Shown here one piece after another: positions 27,369-37,900 of a stretch of DNA of 64,000 nucleotides. Below the pieces are notes generated by a model. The model saw only the letters and a list, made by a program, of their open reading frames with translations. It was not told the DNA's origin and did no database searches. The stretch is from Pseudarthrobacter sp. NIBRBAC000502772 (GTDB taxonomy: Bacteria; Actinomycetota; Actinomycetes; Actinomycetales; Micrococcaceae). The position numbers were made by a program, and so were the translations under genes. How positions within the stretch are numbered: the stretch's first letter is position 1; every line of letters begins with the position of its first letter. The stretch is taken from positions 3,410,001-3,474,000 of the forward strand of contig NZ_CP041188.1 in the NCBI RefSeq assembly GCF_006517235.1. Direction: 5' to 3'.

Positions 27369-29057
27369 TTAGCCAGGGCTTCGAGACCCGCTGTCAGTCT
27401 GCATTCCGCCAGAAACGGGACGGAATTCCCACGTATAAGAGCCGTCAGCCTTGAGGCTCATCCGTAGGTGACCCCATGTGTCGCTAAACTTCCGCTGCAC
27501 ATAAGTGGGGCTGCTGGTGAACGCCCGGAGGCCGATTCCACCAGCGGACACCTGAAATTGTTGCATCCCGTCCGCAACGCACTGGTCCTCGTTGTTTATC
27601 GGGCAGGTCCGCTCATAATTGTGCTGTGAGCCGGACAGCAACACACGAACGCGGTTCGCCCAGAAGACGTCAATCCAGGGCTTCGCCTTGGAGAAGCGGG
27701 CGTGGCTCGATGTGCTGCTGGTGAAATACGGATCATGATACATAACCGCCAGATGCCTTCCAGCGGCCTTTGCAGCTTTCAGGTCGGCATCCATCTCCGA
27801 GGTCATCGCTTGCGCCCGCGCAGCGTTATAACGCCATGTGGCCGTAGGCGCTACAAGAATGTGCCAGTTGCCCTTGTCGAACGAATACCAATCAAGAGCG
27901 TCTTGGAACCGTACAATATCGGAGCTGGTCGCGCTCTTCACCGTGGACACACACTGCCCATCCATGTACCGGTCAACGTCGTCATTCTCGCCGGGTTCAA
28001 CATCATGATTCGGGCCAGCGGTCCAGTACGTCTTGGCCTTAGCCGGACCCCACAACTGGTCGTAAGCCTCGAGCGCGGTGCAGGTGCCGTTGTCATACTG
28101 GAAATCGCCCAGCGCAAGGAAGTTGTCCAGCGAACCGTCGTTGAGACCGGCGATGATACTAGCCGCGTTCTTACCACTGTGCGACGTGGCCGACGTGTTA
28201 CCCGCAGGGTTTATATCCCCGGTGGCGGCGAACTCAAACGACTCATCGGATGGCGGCGGCAGGGCAGCGGGAGTTGGATCGCCAGCCGCATAGACGCGAA
28301 CCCAATCCACTCGCATCTCGCCAGGGCCGTTAGCAGTGCTGTCTGGAACCCAGTCCAGTTGTAGCGTCTGGTGCATCGGTCCGGGAGGCTGGTGCGCGGA
28401 GTTCTTGTCCTCAAACCACTTCACCCCATCGACGTAGCCGACCATCCCATTCGGAGACCAGTCAACCGCGTAGTTGTGGAACTGACCAACGTCCAGAGCC
28501 TTAGACGCCGACGTCACCGTGTCCGAACATCCATGGTGGTAGAAGAACTTGATGACGTTCCAGTCACCCATCGTCTCCGCGTAGTTAACTTCGCCGTCAC
28601 ACGGCCACTTCCCGCTATCCGGCCACAGGAGCGCCACCATGTGGTACTCATCGTCACCCGACCCGGCCGCACGGACCTCCCACCGGCCGTACTTCTGGCG
28701 CCCAAACTTCGCGCTCATTCCAGCGGTGGTGCCGTCCGGTGTTCCAGTCATGACCATTTGCGAGCCGTCTACCGTGACCTGCTGGGGACTCCGAATGCCA
28801 TTCCCCGCGTGCCCGGCACTGTTGTACACGGACCACTTCGCGGCGTCCGGGGCGCCGGTGTAGTTAAACTCGTCGCCAGCGGTCGGCGTGCCCCAGTTCA
28901 GATCTGTCGCGGCCGAGCCTGTCGTTGGCGTAGCAGGCGTCGGCGTGGCTGATGTGGCGACCGGCGCCGTCGAAGTTACTGCCGGTTGAGTTGACGGGGC
29001 CGAGCAGCCAGCCAGGAAGATTGCCGCCACCCCAAGCGCGACCAAGTGTTTCCGCAT
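27369..29057 (-). CDS. GH16-like / metallophosphoesterase fusion lipoprotein
   Basis: 562 residues. Lipobox AAIFLAGC at the N-terminus, then a Thr/Pro/Ala linker to about residue 50. The first domain (about 53-260) is a concanavalin-like GH16-type fold: GTPTAGDEFNYTGAPDAAKW, YGRWEVRAAGSGDDEYHMVA, GEVNYAETMGDW, WSPNGMVGYVDGVKWF. The catalytic-motif position EIDxxE reads EVNYAE, so the central Asp is Asn. The second domain (about 270-560) is a calcineurin-like phosphoesterase: AATGDIN, LALGDFQYDNGT, GPNHDVEPGE, MYHDPYFTS, SGSQHNYERT. DNA here is visibly less GC-rich than its neighbours and the gene sits next to tRNA-Lys, suggesting transfer. Role unknown; a surface glycan or phosphate function is possible. 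Confidence 0.75.
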   Translation of the reverse strand: MRKHLVALGVAAIFLAGCSAPSTQPAVTSTAPVATSATPTPATPTTGSAATDLNWGTPTAGDEFNYTGAPDAAKWSVYNSAGHAGNGIRSPQQVTVDGSQMVMTGTPDGTTAGMSAKFGRQKYGRWEVRAAGSGDDEYHMVALLWPDSGKWPCDGEVNYAETMGDWNVIKFFYHHGCSDTVTSASKALDVGQFHNYAVDWSPNGMVGYVDGVKWFEDKNSAHQPPGPMHQTLQLDWVPDSTANGPGEMRVDWVRVYAAGDPTPAALPPPSDESFEFAATGDINPAGNTSATSHSGKNAASIIAGLNDGSLDNFLALGDFQYDNGTCTALEAYDQLWGPAKAKTYWTAGPNHDVEPGENDDVDRYMDGQCVSTVKSATSSDIVRFQDALDWYSFDKGNWHILVAPTATWRYNAARAQAMTSEMDADLKAAKAAGRHLAVMYHDPYFTSSTSSHARFSKAKPWIDVFWANRVRVLLSGSQHNYERTCPINNEDQCVADGMQQFQVSAGGIGLRAFTSSPTYVQRKFSDTWGHLRMSLKADGSYTWEFRPVSGGMQTDSGSRSPG

Positions 29058-29060
29058 ACG

Positions 29061-29144
29061 TCAGATGATAAGGGCATCGAGCGGCGAGACCAATGGCCAG
29101 ATGCCGCTGGTGATATTGAAGAGTTCACTTTGTAAAGCGACCAT
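29061..29144 (-). CDS. Small upstream ORF (27 aa) before the GH16-like fusion gene
   Basis: ATG at 29142-29144, preceded by a near-perfect ribosome site (AGGAGGT, complement at 29151-29157) with about six bases of spacing, the strongest in this part of the window. It encodes MVALQSELFNITSGIWPLVS plus PLDALII. It stops three bases before the ATG of the lipoprotein gene, so the two are probably coupled. It could be a leader peptide or simply deliver ribosomes to the weakly preceded downstream start. No known family. Confidence 0.5.
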   Translation of the reverse strand: MVALQSELFNITSGIWPLVSPLDALII

Positions 29145-29229
29145 CAATGCACCTCCTGAAAGTGCGCCCTGAACCGCTGCAAAATCACGCGGCAAAGACG
29201 CCACTTCTGGACGTTTCAGGGTACAAACC

Positions 29230-29270
29230 AAAAAGGCACCACCACCGCGGAATCTTGCAGTAATGGTGCC
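29230..29270 (-). terminator. Probable terminator after marR
   Basis: On the minus strand GGCACCA pairs with TGGTGCC across a 22-base loop and is followed by TTTTT. It lies between the MarR gene stop and the small ORF at 29061-29144 and should separate the MarR transcript from the following unit. Confidence 0.55.
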
Positions 29271-29298
29271 AGTCAAATTTACCGGATTCCCGGGATCG

Positions 29299-29763
29299 CT
29301 AGCTGAGCGGGGCACCGTCCACCAGGGCGCGGGTTGACGGCGAGGCGAACTGGCTGGCCAGCTCCCTGACCACAGCCTGGAGCTCCTGCCGCAGGGCGTC
29401 AGGGTCAATGGTTGCCGCGGCAAGCACCGCGCGTTCCATCTCAACGGCTGCGGCTGCGGCTTCCCGTCCGCTGTCCGTGAGGGACACCACCTGGCTGCGG
29501 CGGTCCGACGTGCTGCGGACGCGGGCAATGTGGCCATGGGACTCCAACCGGCTCAGGGTTTTACCCATGGTCTGGGCCTGAACGCGCACATATTGGGCGA
29601 GTTGGGCCTGTGTCATCGGCCCCTGCGCTGAGAGGACTTCGATAGCGATCACGCCGGCGTGCGTCAGCCCGATGGCGCTTAGCTTTTCGTTCCAGGAGTG
29701 TTCTACGAGGCGTGCCGCAGTGGACAATAGGCGCCCAGTGGGCCAGCGATCCATGTCAGGCAT
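29299..29763 (-). CDS. MarR-family transcriptional regulator
   Basis: 154 residues with a typical MarR winged helix: GVIAIEVLSAQGPMTQAQLA, VQAQTMGKTLSRLESHGHIA and the wing VRSTSDRRSQVVSLTDSG. It is divergent from the peroxiredoxin gene at 29850. The 86-base gap holds CCAGC/GCTGG half sites around a TATAGCT-like element, a possible operator. Control of the peroxiredoxin by this regulator is an inference from the arrangement. Confidence 0.9.
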   Translation of the reverse strand: MPDMDRWPTGRLLSTAARLVEHSWNEKLSAIGLTHAGVIAIEVLSAQGPMTQAQLAQYVRVQAQTMGKTLSRLESHGHIARVRSTSDRRSQVVSLTDSGREAAAAAVEMERAVLAAATIDPDALRQELQAVVRELASQFASPSTRALVDGAPLS

Positions 29764-29849
29764 ACCAGCAAGTATAGCTAAGGCTGGTTAGCACCGGTCG
29801 TGGATGCTTACTAAACTGGTGTGTTCCGCCTGCAACGAGGAGATTAACA

Positions 29850-30323
29850 GTGGCTGACAGACTCTTGACCGGCGACGTAGCGCCCGGCTTCACCCTGAAG
29901 GATTCGTCGGGTAAAGACGTCAATCTGGCTTCCGGCCACAGCGGCAGCACCATCGTCTATTTCTACCCAGCCGCCGCCACGCCCGGCTGCACGAAACAGG
30001 CCTGCGATTTCCGCGACAGCCTGGCATCCTTCACGTCGGCCGGTTATCGGGTCCTGGGCGTCTCCCCCGATTCCGTGGACAAACTTGCTGCCTTTGCCGC
30101 CAACGAGGACCTTAGCTTTCCGTTGCTTTCGGACGAGGACCATGCCGTGGCCGAAGCCTATGGTGCCTGGGGCGAAAAGAAGAATTACGGACGGACCTAT
30201 GAGGGACTGATCCGCAGCACCGTGGTGATCGATCCCGATGGAAAAGTGGCGCTTGCCCAGTACAACGTCCGGGCCACCGGCCACGTGGCCAAACTCCGGC
30301 GCGACCTCAACGTGGACGCGTAA
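29850..30323 (+). CDS. bcp: Thioredoxin-dependent peroxiredoxin (BCP/PrxQ type)
   Basis: 157 residues from a GTG at 29850. It reduces H2O2 and organic peroxides using thioredoxin. The peroxidatic Cys lies in FYPAAATPGCTKQACDFRD, where the resolving Cys is five residues later, the BCP/PrxQ arrangement. GVSPDSVDKLAAFA and the Arg in LIRSTVVIDPDGKV complete the active site. The usual PKD/PKA text before the Cys is AAA, a minor difference. No signal peptide, so cytoplasmic. Confidence 0.93.
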   Translation: MADRLLTGDVAPGFTLKDSSGKDVNLASGHSGSTIVYFYPAAATPGCTKQACDFRDSLASFTSAGYRVLGVSPDSVDKLAAFAANEDLSFPLLSDEDHAVAEAYGAWGEKKNYGRTYEGLIRSTVVIDPDGKVALAQYNVRATGHVAKLRRDLNVDA

Positions 30324-30479
30324 CGCATTACGCGGGAAGTGGCGCCAGTACGGCGCGGCAGGAATCGGCTGACCGGAACCCCGCCGGCCCGAGGCTACAA
30401 TGGAAACTGGCATCCGCCGTCGTACGTTTTATCCGTAGGCCATCTGGCCAAGGTTGAAGACAACGGCAGCAACTGCCAA

Positions 30480-30561
30480 GCGCGAGTGGTGAAATTGGCA
30501 GACACGCAGGATTTAGGTTCCTGTGCCTTCGGGCGTGGGGGTTCAAGTCCCCCCTTGCGCA
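30480..30561 (+). tRNA. tRNA-Leu (anticodon TAG)
   Basis: Class II tRNA with acceptor GCGCGAG/CTTGCGC, anticodon TAG in GGATTTAGGTTCC, a variable arm (GTGCCTTCGGGCG) and T-loop GGTTCAAGTCC. Discriminator A; CCA is not encoded. Confidence 0.95.
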
Positions 30562-30571
30562 CACTTACACC

Positions 30572-30601
30572 GAGATCCCGGGCCCACAGGCCCGGGATCT
30601 C
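30572..30601 (+). terminator. Terminator after tRNA-Leu
   Basis: GAGATCCCGGGCC and GGCCCGGGATCTC form a perfect 13-pair stem with a CACA loop. Only a weak T run follows. The stretch from here to 30828 holds the upstream region of the fasciclin gene and no other gene I can support. Confidence 0.75.
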
Positions 30602-30828
30602 CGTCATTTAACTGCGCAGCTACCGTGTTCTCCTGGCTTTCCCTGCGGGCTGGCCGCGAATCTAAAAAACTCTTGGCGATCCACCCATCCGCTTCCGTGC
30701 TCCGGCCGAATACCCATTGAGACACCAGCCAAGGGCCGGTGCCCAACAGTCGGGAAAGGCCACGCGGCAGGCACAACGTCTGCAGCAGGCAAGAAATCGG
30801 CAGAAACCAAAAAACAAGGAGAACCGAA

Positions 30829-31500
30829 ATGCAGTCATTCAAGCGCACATCCTTCACCGTCGCAGGCGTTGCAGCTGCAGCCCTGCTGAGCCTTACCGCC
30901 TGCGGTGGAACAGCAACCACAACCCCGAGCTCCTCCGCTCCGGCCGCCGCACCGTCAGCAACGAAGATGGCCCCGTCACCGTCCGCCAGTGCTGCTGCCA
31001 TGGATCCGGCCGCAAACCTCGTTGGCGCAGGCTGCGCCGGCTACGCAGAGAAGGTCCCCACCGGGGCAGGCTCGGTTGCTGGGATGGCCCTTGACCCGGT
31101 AGCGGTCGCGGCATCCAACAACCCCATCCTGACCACCCTCACGGCAGCTGTCTCCGGCAAGCTGAACCCGAAGGTTGACCTGGTTGACACCCTTAACGGC
31201 GGCGAGTTCACGGTCTTCGCCCCGGTGGATGACGCCTTCGCCAAGATCGATGCCGCCACCATCGAAACGCTCAAAACGGACGACGCCCTGCTGAGCAAGA
31301 TCCTGACCTACCACGTGGTCCCCGGCCAGATCACCCCGGACAAGATCGCCGGCACACACGCCACGGTCCAGGGCGGATCGGTCACCGTGACCGGCAGCAA
31401 GGATGCCCTCATGGTTGATGGCGCCAGCGTGATCTGCGGCGGCGTCCAGACGAAGAACGCCACCGTTTACCTGATCGACTCGGTGCTGATGCCCAAGTAG
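30829..31500 (+). CDS. Fasciclin (FAS1) domain lipoprotein
   Basis: 223 residues from the ATG at 30829 with AAGGAG upstream. The signal peptide ends in a lipobox (LLSLTACG, Cys at about residue 24). A Ser/Ala/Pro linker follows, then one FAS1 domain: [47 protein letters not shown], and C-terminal [10 protein letters not shown]. It is similar in layout to the mycobacterial MPT70/MPT83 proteins, which are secreted or lipid-anchored and thought to mediate adhesion. Two Cys (GAGCAGY and VICGGV) could form a disulfide. A strong terminator follows. Confidence 0.92.
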   Translation: MQSFKRTSFTVAGVAAAALLSLTACGGTATTTPSSSAPAAAPSATKMAPSPSASAAAMDPAANLVGAGCAGYAEKVPTGAGSVAGMALDPVAVAASNNPILTTLTAAVSGKLNPKVDLVDTLNGGEFTVFAPVDDAFAKIDAATIETLKTDDALLSKILTYHVVPGQITPDKIAGTHATVQGGSVTVTGSKDALMVDGASVICGGVQTKNATVYLIDSVLMPK

Positions 31501-31514
31501 TCCGGCTTTCAAGC

Positions 31515-31550
31515 CCAGAGGCCTGTTCCGCAACCGGAACAGGCCTCTGG
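31515..31550 (+). terminator. Terminator after fasciclin gene
   Basis: CCAGAGGCCTGTTCCG and CGGAACAGGCCTCTGG form a perfect 16-pair stem with a CAAC loop, 14 bases past the stop codon. Confidence 0.8.
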
Positions 31551-31645
31551 CGTGTGCCCAGGGAGCACCGGGGTGTGTCAACTAGACTGTGTCCTTGGCC
31601 CGCAGTCCGCGGCGCCGGCCAGAAGCAGCCAGAGGTGATAGACGA

Positions 31646-33319
31646 GTGCCCAGCAGTACTTCGCGGCGAACGGTCATCAGGACCGGCGCCGTTTTTATGG
31701 CGTTAGGCCTGACCTCCTGCACCGGCAACCCACCGCCTTCGCCCTCGGCAACGTCTCCTTCAACGGCGCCCGCCGGCGCTGAACCCACTGAAACGTTCAC
31801 GTTCGGCACGGCGTCCCAGCCCCTCGGCCTGGACCCCGCGCTCTCCAACGATGTGGAAAGCTACCGGATCACCCGGCAGATCCTCGAGGGCCTGGTGGGT
31901 GTGGACCAGACCACCGGAAAACCTACGCCGCTGCTGGCAACGGAATGGTCCGAGGAAAACGAAGGCCGCTCGTACACGTTCAAACTCCGCAGCGGCGTCT
32001 CGTTCCAGGACGGCACGCCCTTCAACGCCGACGCCGTGTGTGCCAACTTCAACCGCTGGTTCGCCTTCTCGGCGGAACTGCGGCGCCAAGCGCCGGGAAG
32101 CTCGTTCAAGAGCGTGTTCAAGGCACATTCCGACGACGCTGCGCTCTCCATTTTCAAGAGCTGCACGGCCCTTTCCGCTGACACTGTCCGGATCGACCTG
32201 ACCCAGCGCTTCACCGCGTTCCTCCAGGCGCTCACCCTGCCGGCGTTCGCCATCGCATCCCCGGCCGCCCTGACAGCGGGCACGGCGGATATCCTGGATC
32301 AGACCCGTGCCGGAAACCCGGTCTCCCGGTTCGCCACCAACCCCGTCGGCACAGGACCGTTCAGCCTGGCCGCCTGGGACGAGGCCAGCGTCCGGCTCAT
32401 CAGCCACAAAAACTACTGGGGTGACCGCGGGCAGATCTCCACCATTAATTTCGTCACGTACGACCACCCCCAGACGCGGCTTCAGGCCCTTCTGGACGCC
32501 AAGATCGACGGCTACGACGCCGTCACGGTGGGCAACTTCGATCAGCTGGTCAAGCGGGGCATGCAGATCGTCCAGCGTGATCCTTTCTCGGTGATGTACC
32601 TGGGCATCAACCAGGAAATTCCGGTCCTGCAGAACGAAAAGGTCCGGCAGGCCATTGAGCTGGCCATCGATAAGGAAACCCTGATCCGCAAGTTCTTCAT
32701 CGACAACACCGCCAAAGCCTCACAGTTCGTTCCTCCGAAGATCAGCGGTTTCAATAATGACGCTCCCGCCCTGGGCCACGACCCGGTCAAGGCCAAGGCC
32801 TACCTGACCGAAGCCGGCTACACCGGGGAAGAGCTCAGGTTCTACTATCCGCTCAACGCCACCCGCCCCTATCTGCCCACGCCGGAGAAAATCTACGCCG
32901 AGATCAGCAGGCAACTGACCGCCGTCGGCTTCAGCATCAAACCCGTCCCGGTGGACTGGTCCGAAGGCTACCTCCAGAAAGTGCAGTCACCCGGGGACCA
33001 CGGGCTTCACCTGCTCGGCTGGAATGGCGCGTATGCCGATGCCGATAACTTTGTGGGCCCGCTGTTCGGCGAAAAGAACGGCGAATTCGGCTACCAGGAC
33101 CCGCAGGTCTTCTCCAAGATCAACCGCGCCCGCGGCCTCCCTGCCGGCAAGGAACGCGACGAGCAGTACCACACCATCAACGCCCAGATCGCGGCCACTG
33201 TGCCGGCGGTTCCCATCGCCTTCCCCATCTCGGCACTCGCTCTCTCGGACCGCGTCAGCAGCTACCCGGCGTCCCCGGTACTGAGTGAAGTTTTCACAAA
33301 AGTACAGCTAAAGCCTTGA
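31646..33319 (+). CDS. ABC transporter substrate-binding lipoprotein (SBP_bac_5)
   Basis: 557 residues from the GTG at 31646 with AGAGGTGA upstream. Signal sequence with an RR pair ([20 protein letters not shown]) and a lipobox Cys. The body matches peptide/nickel-type binding proteins (DppA/OppA cluster): [60 protein letters not shown], and [16 protein letters not shown]. It captures oligopeptides or similar solutes outside the cell. No permease or ATPase genes adjoin, so it must work with a transporter encoded elsewhere or has another role. Confidence 0.9.
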   Translation: MPSSTSRRTVIRTGAVFMALGLTSCTGNPPPSPSATSPSTAPAGAEPTETFTFGTASQPLGLDPALSNDVESYRITRQILEGLVGVDQTTGKPTPLLATEWSEENEGRSYTFKLRSGVSFQDGTPFNADAVCANFNRWFAFSAELRRQAPGSSFKSVFKAHSDDAALSIFKSCTALSADTVRIDLTQRFTAFLQALTLPAFAIASPAALTAGTADILDQTRAGNPVSRFATNPVGTGPFSLAAWDEASVRLISHKNYWGDRGQISTINFVTYDHPQTRLQALLDAKIDGYDAVTVGNFDQLVKRGMQIVQRDPFSVMYLGINQEIPVLQNEKVRQAIELAIDKETLIRKFFIDNTAKASQFVPPKISGFNNDAPALGHDPVKAKAYLTEAGYTGEELRFYYPLNATRPYLPTPEKIYAEISRQLTAVGFSIKPVPVDWSEGYLQKVQSPGDHGLHLLGWNGAYADADNFVGPLFGEKNGEFGYQDPQVFSKINRARGLPAGKERDEQYHTINAQIAATVPAVPIAFPISALALSDRVSSYPASPVLSEVFTKVQLKP

Positions 33320-33398
33320 CGGCCCGGCCCAATTTCAGTATGCGGGCCGCCCGGGGATATTCTTTGACAGCCAGAGCCGCTGCTATCGGAGACTGATT

Positions 33399-34900
33399 GT
33401 GACCTTCATATCCAAGACCCAACATGCCGACGTCGTACTGATTGGCGGCGGCATCATGAGCGCCACGCTCGGGCATTCATCAAGCAGCTTGAACCGAACT
33501 GGACCATCTCCCTGTTCGAACGACTGGACCAGCCCGGACTGGAAAGCTCCGACCCCTGGAACAACGCAGGAACGGGCCATGCCGCCCTGTGCGAGCTGAA
33601 CTACTCCCCCGCAGCCAAAGACGGCTCGGTGAACCCGGCCAAGGCCCTGCTCATCAATGAACAGTTCCAGCTGTCCCGCCAGTTCTGGTCCCATCTTGTG
33701 GAAGAATCCCTGATCGGCTCGCCGAAGGGCTTCATCAACACCGTCCCGCACATGAGCTTTGTCATCGGCGAGGACAACACCAAATTCCTCAAGACCCGCT
33801 ACGAAGCGCTCAAGCCCCACACGCTGTTCCGCAGCATGGAGTACTCCGAGGACCACGCCCAGATCGCCAAATGGGCGCCGCTGATCGTCAAGGGCCGCGA
33901 CGCGAAGCAGCGTATCGCCGCCACCCGGGCAACCGAGGGGACCGACGTCGACTTCGGGGCACTGACCCGTGAGCTCACCACCTACCTCGGGAACAACGGC
34001 GTCGAAATCAATTACGGCCATGACGTCAGCGGCATCTCCAAGGCGTCCGACGGCGGCTGGGACCTTTCGATCAAGCACCCGGCTTCCGGGGAACACGGCA
34101 AGATCCACGCCAAGTTTGTGTTTGTAGGCGCCGGCGGCGGCGCACTGCACCTCCTTCAGGCCTCCGGCATCCCGGAGAGCAAGGGCTTCGGCGGATTCCC
34201 CGTGTCCGGCCAGTTCTTCCGCTGCACCGACGAGAAACTTGCCGCCCAGCACAGCGCCAAGGTCTATGGCCAGGCTTCGGTGGGCGCGCCGCCCATGTCG
34301 GTCCCGCACCTTGACACCCGGTACGTCGACGGGAAGCGTTCGCTCCTTTTCGGCCCTTATGCCGGCTTCTCCACTAATTTCCTGAAGAACGGCTCGTACC
34401 TTGACCTGCCGTTGTCCATCCGGCCCAGCAACATCATCCCGATGCTTGCAGTCGCCAAGGACAACATGGACCTCACCGCGTACCTCGTCAAGGAAGTCGC
34501 CAAGCGCCACGGGGACAAGGTGGAAGCGCTGCGCGAGTACTACCCCGAAGCCAAGGACGGCGACTGGGAGCTGATCACCGCCGGCCAGCGTGTGCAGATC
34601 ATCAAGAAGGACCCGAAGAGGGGCGGCGTGCTGCAGTTCGGCACGGAAGTCATCGCCGGCCGCGACGGCACTATCGGGGCGCTTTTGGGTGCGTCGCCCG
34701 GCGCGTCCACAGCGGTGCCCATCATGATTGAACTGCTGCAGAAGTCCTTCCCGAAGGACTTCAAGGGCTGGCAGGGCAAGCTCAAGGACATGATGCCGGG
34801 CTACGGCGTGAAGCTGGATGAGAATCCGGAACTGGCTGCCGAACTTGAGACGGCAACGGCCAAGGCATTGCAGCTGGAGAGCATTTCCGCCAACCACTGA
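33399..34900 (+). pseudogene. mqo: Malate:quinone oxidoreductase, frameshifted near N-terminus
   Basis: The first frame from GTG 33399 gives [20 protein letters not shown] then SATLG, the FAD-binding start of Mqo. At about 33470 the sequence ctcgggcattc is one base short of the expected GGC-GCA-TTC. Beyond it the reading continues in another frame as [20 protein letters not shown] and on to the normal end, including [15 protein letters not shown] and [20 protein letters not shown]. Intact, it would have about 500 residues, the normal family length, and oxidise malate to oxaloacetate at the membrane, feeding quinone. A single clean base loss in an otherwise well-kept core gene could be a sequencing error or a real mutation. 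Confidence 0.85.
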
Positions 34901-34984
34901 CGCCCGGCATTCCGGCCGGCAGGCCCGGCTGGACGGTCCGGTCCGGTCCGCAGGAGTCCGTCAACCCCACAGGAGAGACCCGCG

Positions 34985-37900
34985 ATGTTCCGGCTGGCAC
35001 AACTTTCATTGGCAAACCGGGCGCTGATCGCGCTGATCACCGTCTTCGCGACGGTGTTCGGCGTGATCACCATGTCATCGCTGAAACAGGAACTCATCCC
35101 CTCCATTGAGTTCCCGCAGATCACCGTCCTCTCCGCCATGCCCGGCGCGTCGCCCGAGGTGGTGGACAAACAGGTCAGCGCACCGCTCGAAACCGCTCTG
35201 AACGGCGTCGAAGGCCTGGAGTCCACCTCCTCGACGTCACGTAACGGCGTCTCGCAGATCTCCATGGTGTTCACCTACGGGACAAACCTCGACCGCGCCC
35301 GGAACCAGATCGACCGCGCCATCTCCAACGCCAAACGCTCCCTGCCGGAGGACGTGCAGCCGCAGGCCATCGCGGGCAGCATCAGCGACTTCCCCATCGT
35401 GTTCCTGGCAGTGTCCTCGGACAAGCCCCTCAGCGAACTGAACGCCGACCTGGCACGCCTCTCCGTTCCCCGGCTCCAGAAGATCGACGGCGTCCGGGGA
35501 GCCGACGTGACCGGCGGCGCCACCCAGCACATCGAGATCATCCCCCGGCCCGAGGCGATGGTCGCCAAGGGCGCCACGATCGAGTCCATCCGGAACGCCC
35601 TCTCCAACAACGGCGCGCTGATCCCGGCCGGGACCATCCAGGAGCAGGGCAAGACGCTATCCCTCCAGATCGGCAGCCCGGTGGATTCCCTGGACGCCAT
35701 CAAGGCACTCCCCCTGGGCGGAGCCAAGGATGCCGCGACCATCGGCACGGTGGCCGACGTTAGCCTGCAGGATGACGAACGGACCTCCATCACCCGGACC
35801 AACGGCCAGGAGACACTGGCGGTGTCCGTGACCAAGAAGCCCGAGGGCGACACCGTGGGAATCTCCCACGCCGTGAACGACTCGTTGGCGGCACTGGAGG
35901 CCGAGCTGGGGTCCAACGCAAAGTTCACGGCGGTGTTCGACCAGGCCCCGTTCATCGAGAAGTCCATCAAGGACCTCACCACCGAGGGCCTGCTCGGGCT
36001 GGGCTTCGCCGTCGCCGTCATCCTTGTTTTCCTGATGTCAGCCCGCTCCACCCTTGTTACCGCGGTCTCCATTCCGCTGTCGCTGCTGATCACGTTCATT
36101 GGCCTGTCCGCGACCGGCTATTCACTGAACATCCTGACCCTGGGCGCGCTGACCATTGCGATCGGCCGCGTGGTGGACGACTCGATTGTGGTGATCGAAA
36201 ACATCAAGCGCCACCTCAGCTACGGGGAGGAGAAAGTCCCCGCGATCCTCACCGCTATCCGGGAGGTGGCCGGCGCCATCACCGCCTCCACCCTGACCAC
36301 CGTGGCGGTCTTCCTGCCCATTGCCTTTGTGGGCGAGCTCGCCGGCGAACTCTTCCGGCCCTTCGCCCTGACAGTCACCATGGCGCTGCTGGCATCCTTG
36401 CTCGTATCGCTGACCATCGTTCCTGTCCTGGCCTACTGGTTCCTCAAGAGCCCCTCCGGTTCCGCCGCCGCCGGTTCGCCCGCTGCAAGTTCGCCCGCTG
36501 CCCGCGAAACTGCCGCCCGGCTTGCTGCCGCCGCCCGTGCCCAGGCCCAGGAGGCCGAACAGAAAAGCCGGCTACAGCGTGCCTACCTGCCCGTCCTCAG
36601 CAAGACCCAGAAGCACCCGGTGCTGACCCTGGTGGCCGCCGTTCTGGTGCTCGGCGCCACGGCCGCCATGACGCCGCTGCTGTCCACCAACCTCCTCGGC
36701 GATTCCGGCCAGAACAGCCTGACTGTCCGCCAATTGATGCCGGCGGGCACAAGCCTGGCCGACACCAGCGCCGCCGCCATCAAGGTCGAGGACGTCCTCC
36801 GCGGCATCGAGGGTGTCAAGAATGTCCAGCTCACCTCCGGCAACGCGCAGGCAGGTTTTGCCGCCCTGACGTCTTCCGGAGCCGCCAACTCCACGTTCAC
36901 GGTGGTGACGGATGAAAAGGCGAATCAGGCGAAGCTCCAGGAAACCGTCCGGGCCGAAGTGGGCAAGGTGGCCGGTTCCGGGAAGATTACCGTCGGCACG
37001 CAGCAGGGTGGCTTCGGGACATCCTCTACGGTGGACATCACCATCAAGGCGGCAACGTCCGAGGACCTCCGGACGGCCAGTGACGCCATGGTTCAGGCCA
37101 TGACCGGCGTGCCGGCGACCAGCGAGGTGGCAACCAACCTCGCGGCCAGCCAGCCGGTGGTCCAGGTCAAGGTTGACCGGGCCAAGACCGCGGCAGCCGG
37201 GCTGAACGAGGAACAGGTGGCCGGCGTCCTGGCTGCCACCATCAGCCCCATTCCCGCCGGGACGGTCCGGATCGACACCAACGACTTTCCGGTCCAGATC
37301 GGCGAGGGCACCCGGTTTACCAGCATTGATGCAGTGCGCAACATCGCACTCCCTGCATCCGGCTCCCCCGTCACGCTGGGCAGCATCGCGTCCGTGGAAC
37401 AGGTGGACGTGCCGGTCTCCATAACCGCCAGCAACGGCCAGCGGACCGCCAAAGTGTCAGTCACGCCGTCGGGCTCCAACCTCGGTGCGGTGAACGCGGA
37501 GGTGCAGAAGCGCCTCACGGCCGTCAGCCTCCCCGCAGGGGTCACCGCCGAACTCGGCGGCGCCACCACCCAGCAGGCCGAGTCCTTCCAGCAGCTGGGC
37601 CTGGCGCTCCTCGCCGCGATCGCGATTGTCTATGTCATTATGGTGGCCACGTTCAAGTCGCTGATCCAGCCCCTGATCCTGCTGGTGTCCGTTCCCTTTG
37701 CCGCCACCGGCGCCGTGGCCCTGCTGCTGGCCACGGGCGTTCCCCTGGGCCTGCCGTCGCTGATCGGCATGCTGATGCTGGTGGGCATCGTGGTCACCAA
37801 CGCCATTGTGCTCATCGATCTCATCAACCAGTACAGGCAGCCACGCGACGGCCGCGGCGGGATGACCGTGGCGGACGCAATCACCCATGGCGCCAGGCAG

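Noticed and set aside
27196..29270. Genomic island integrated at tRNA-Lys
   Set aside because: The fusion gene looks foreign, but I found no integrase and no duplicated tRNA 3' end on the far side, so only gene-level transfer is suggested.
30395..30607. Minus-strand small protein (GLEPPRPKAQEPKSCVSANF) over tRNA-Leu
   Set aside because: It is the translation of the tRNA-Leu gene on the opposite strand, a common false call.
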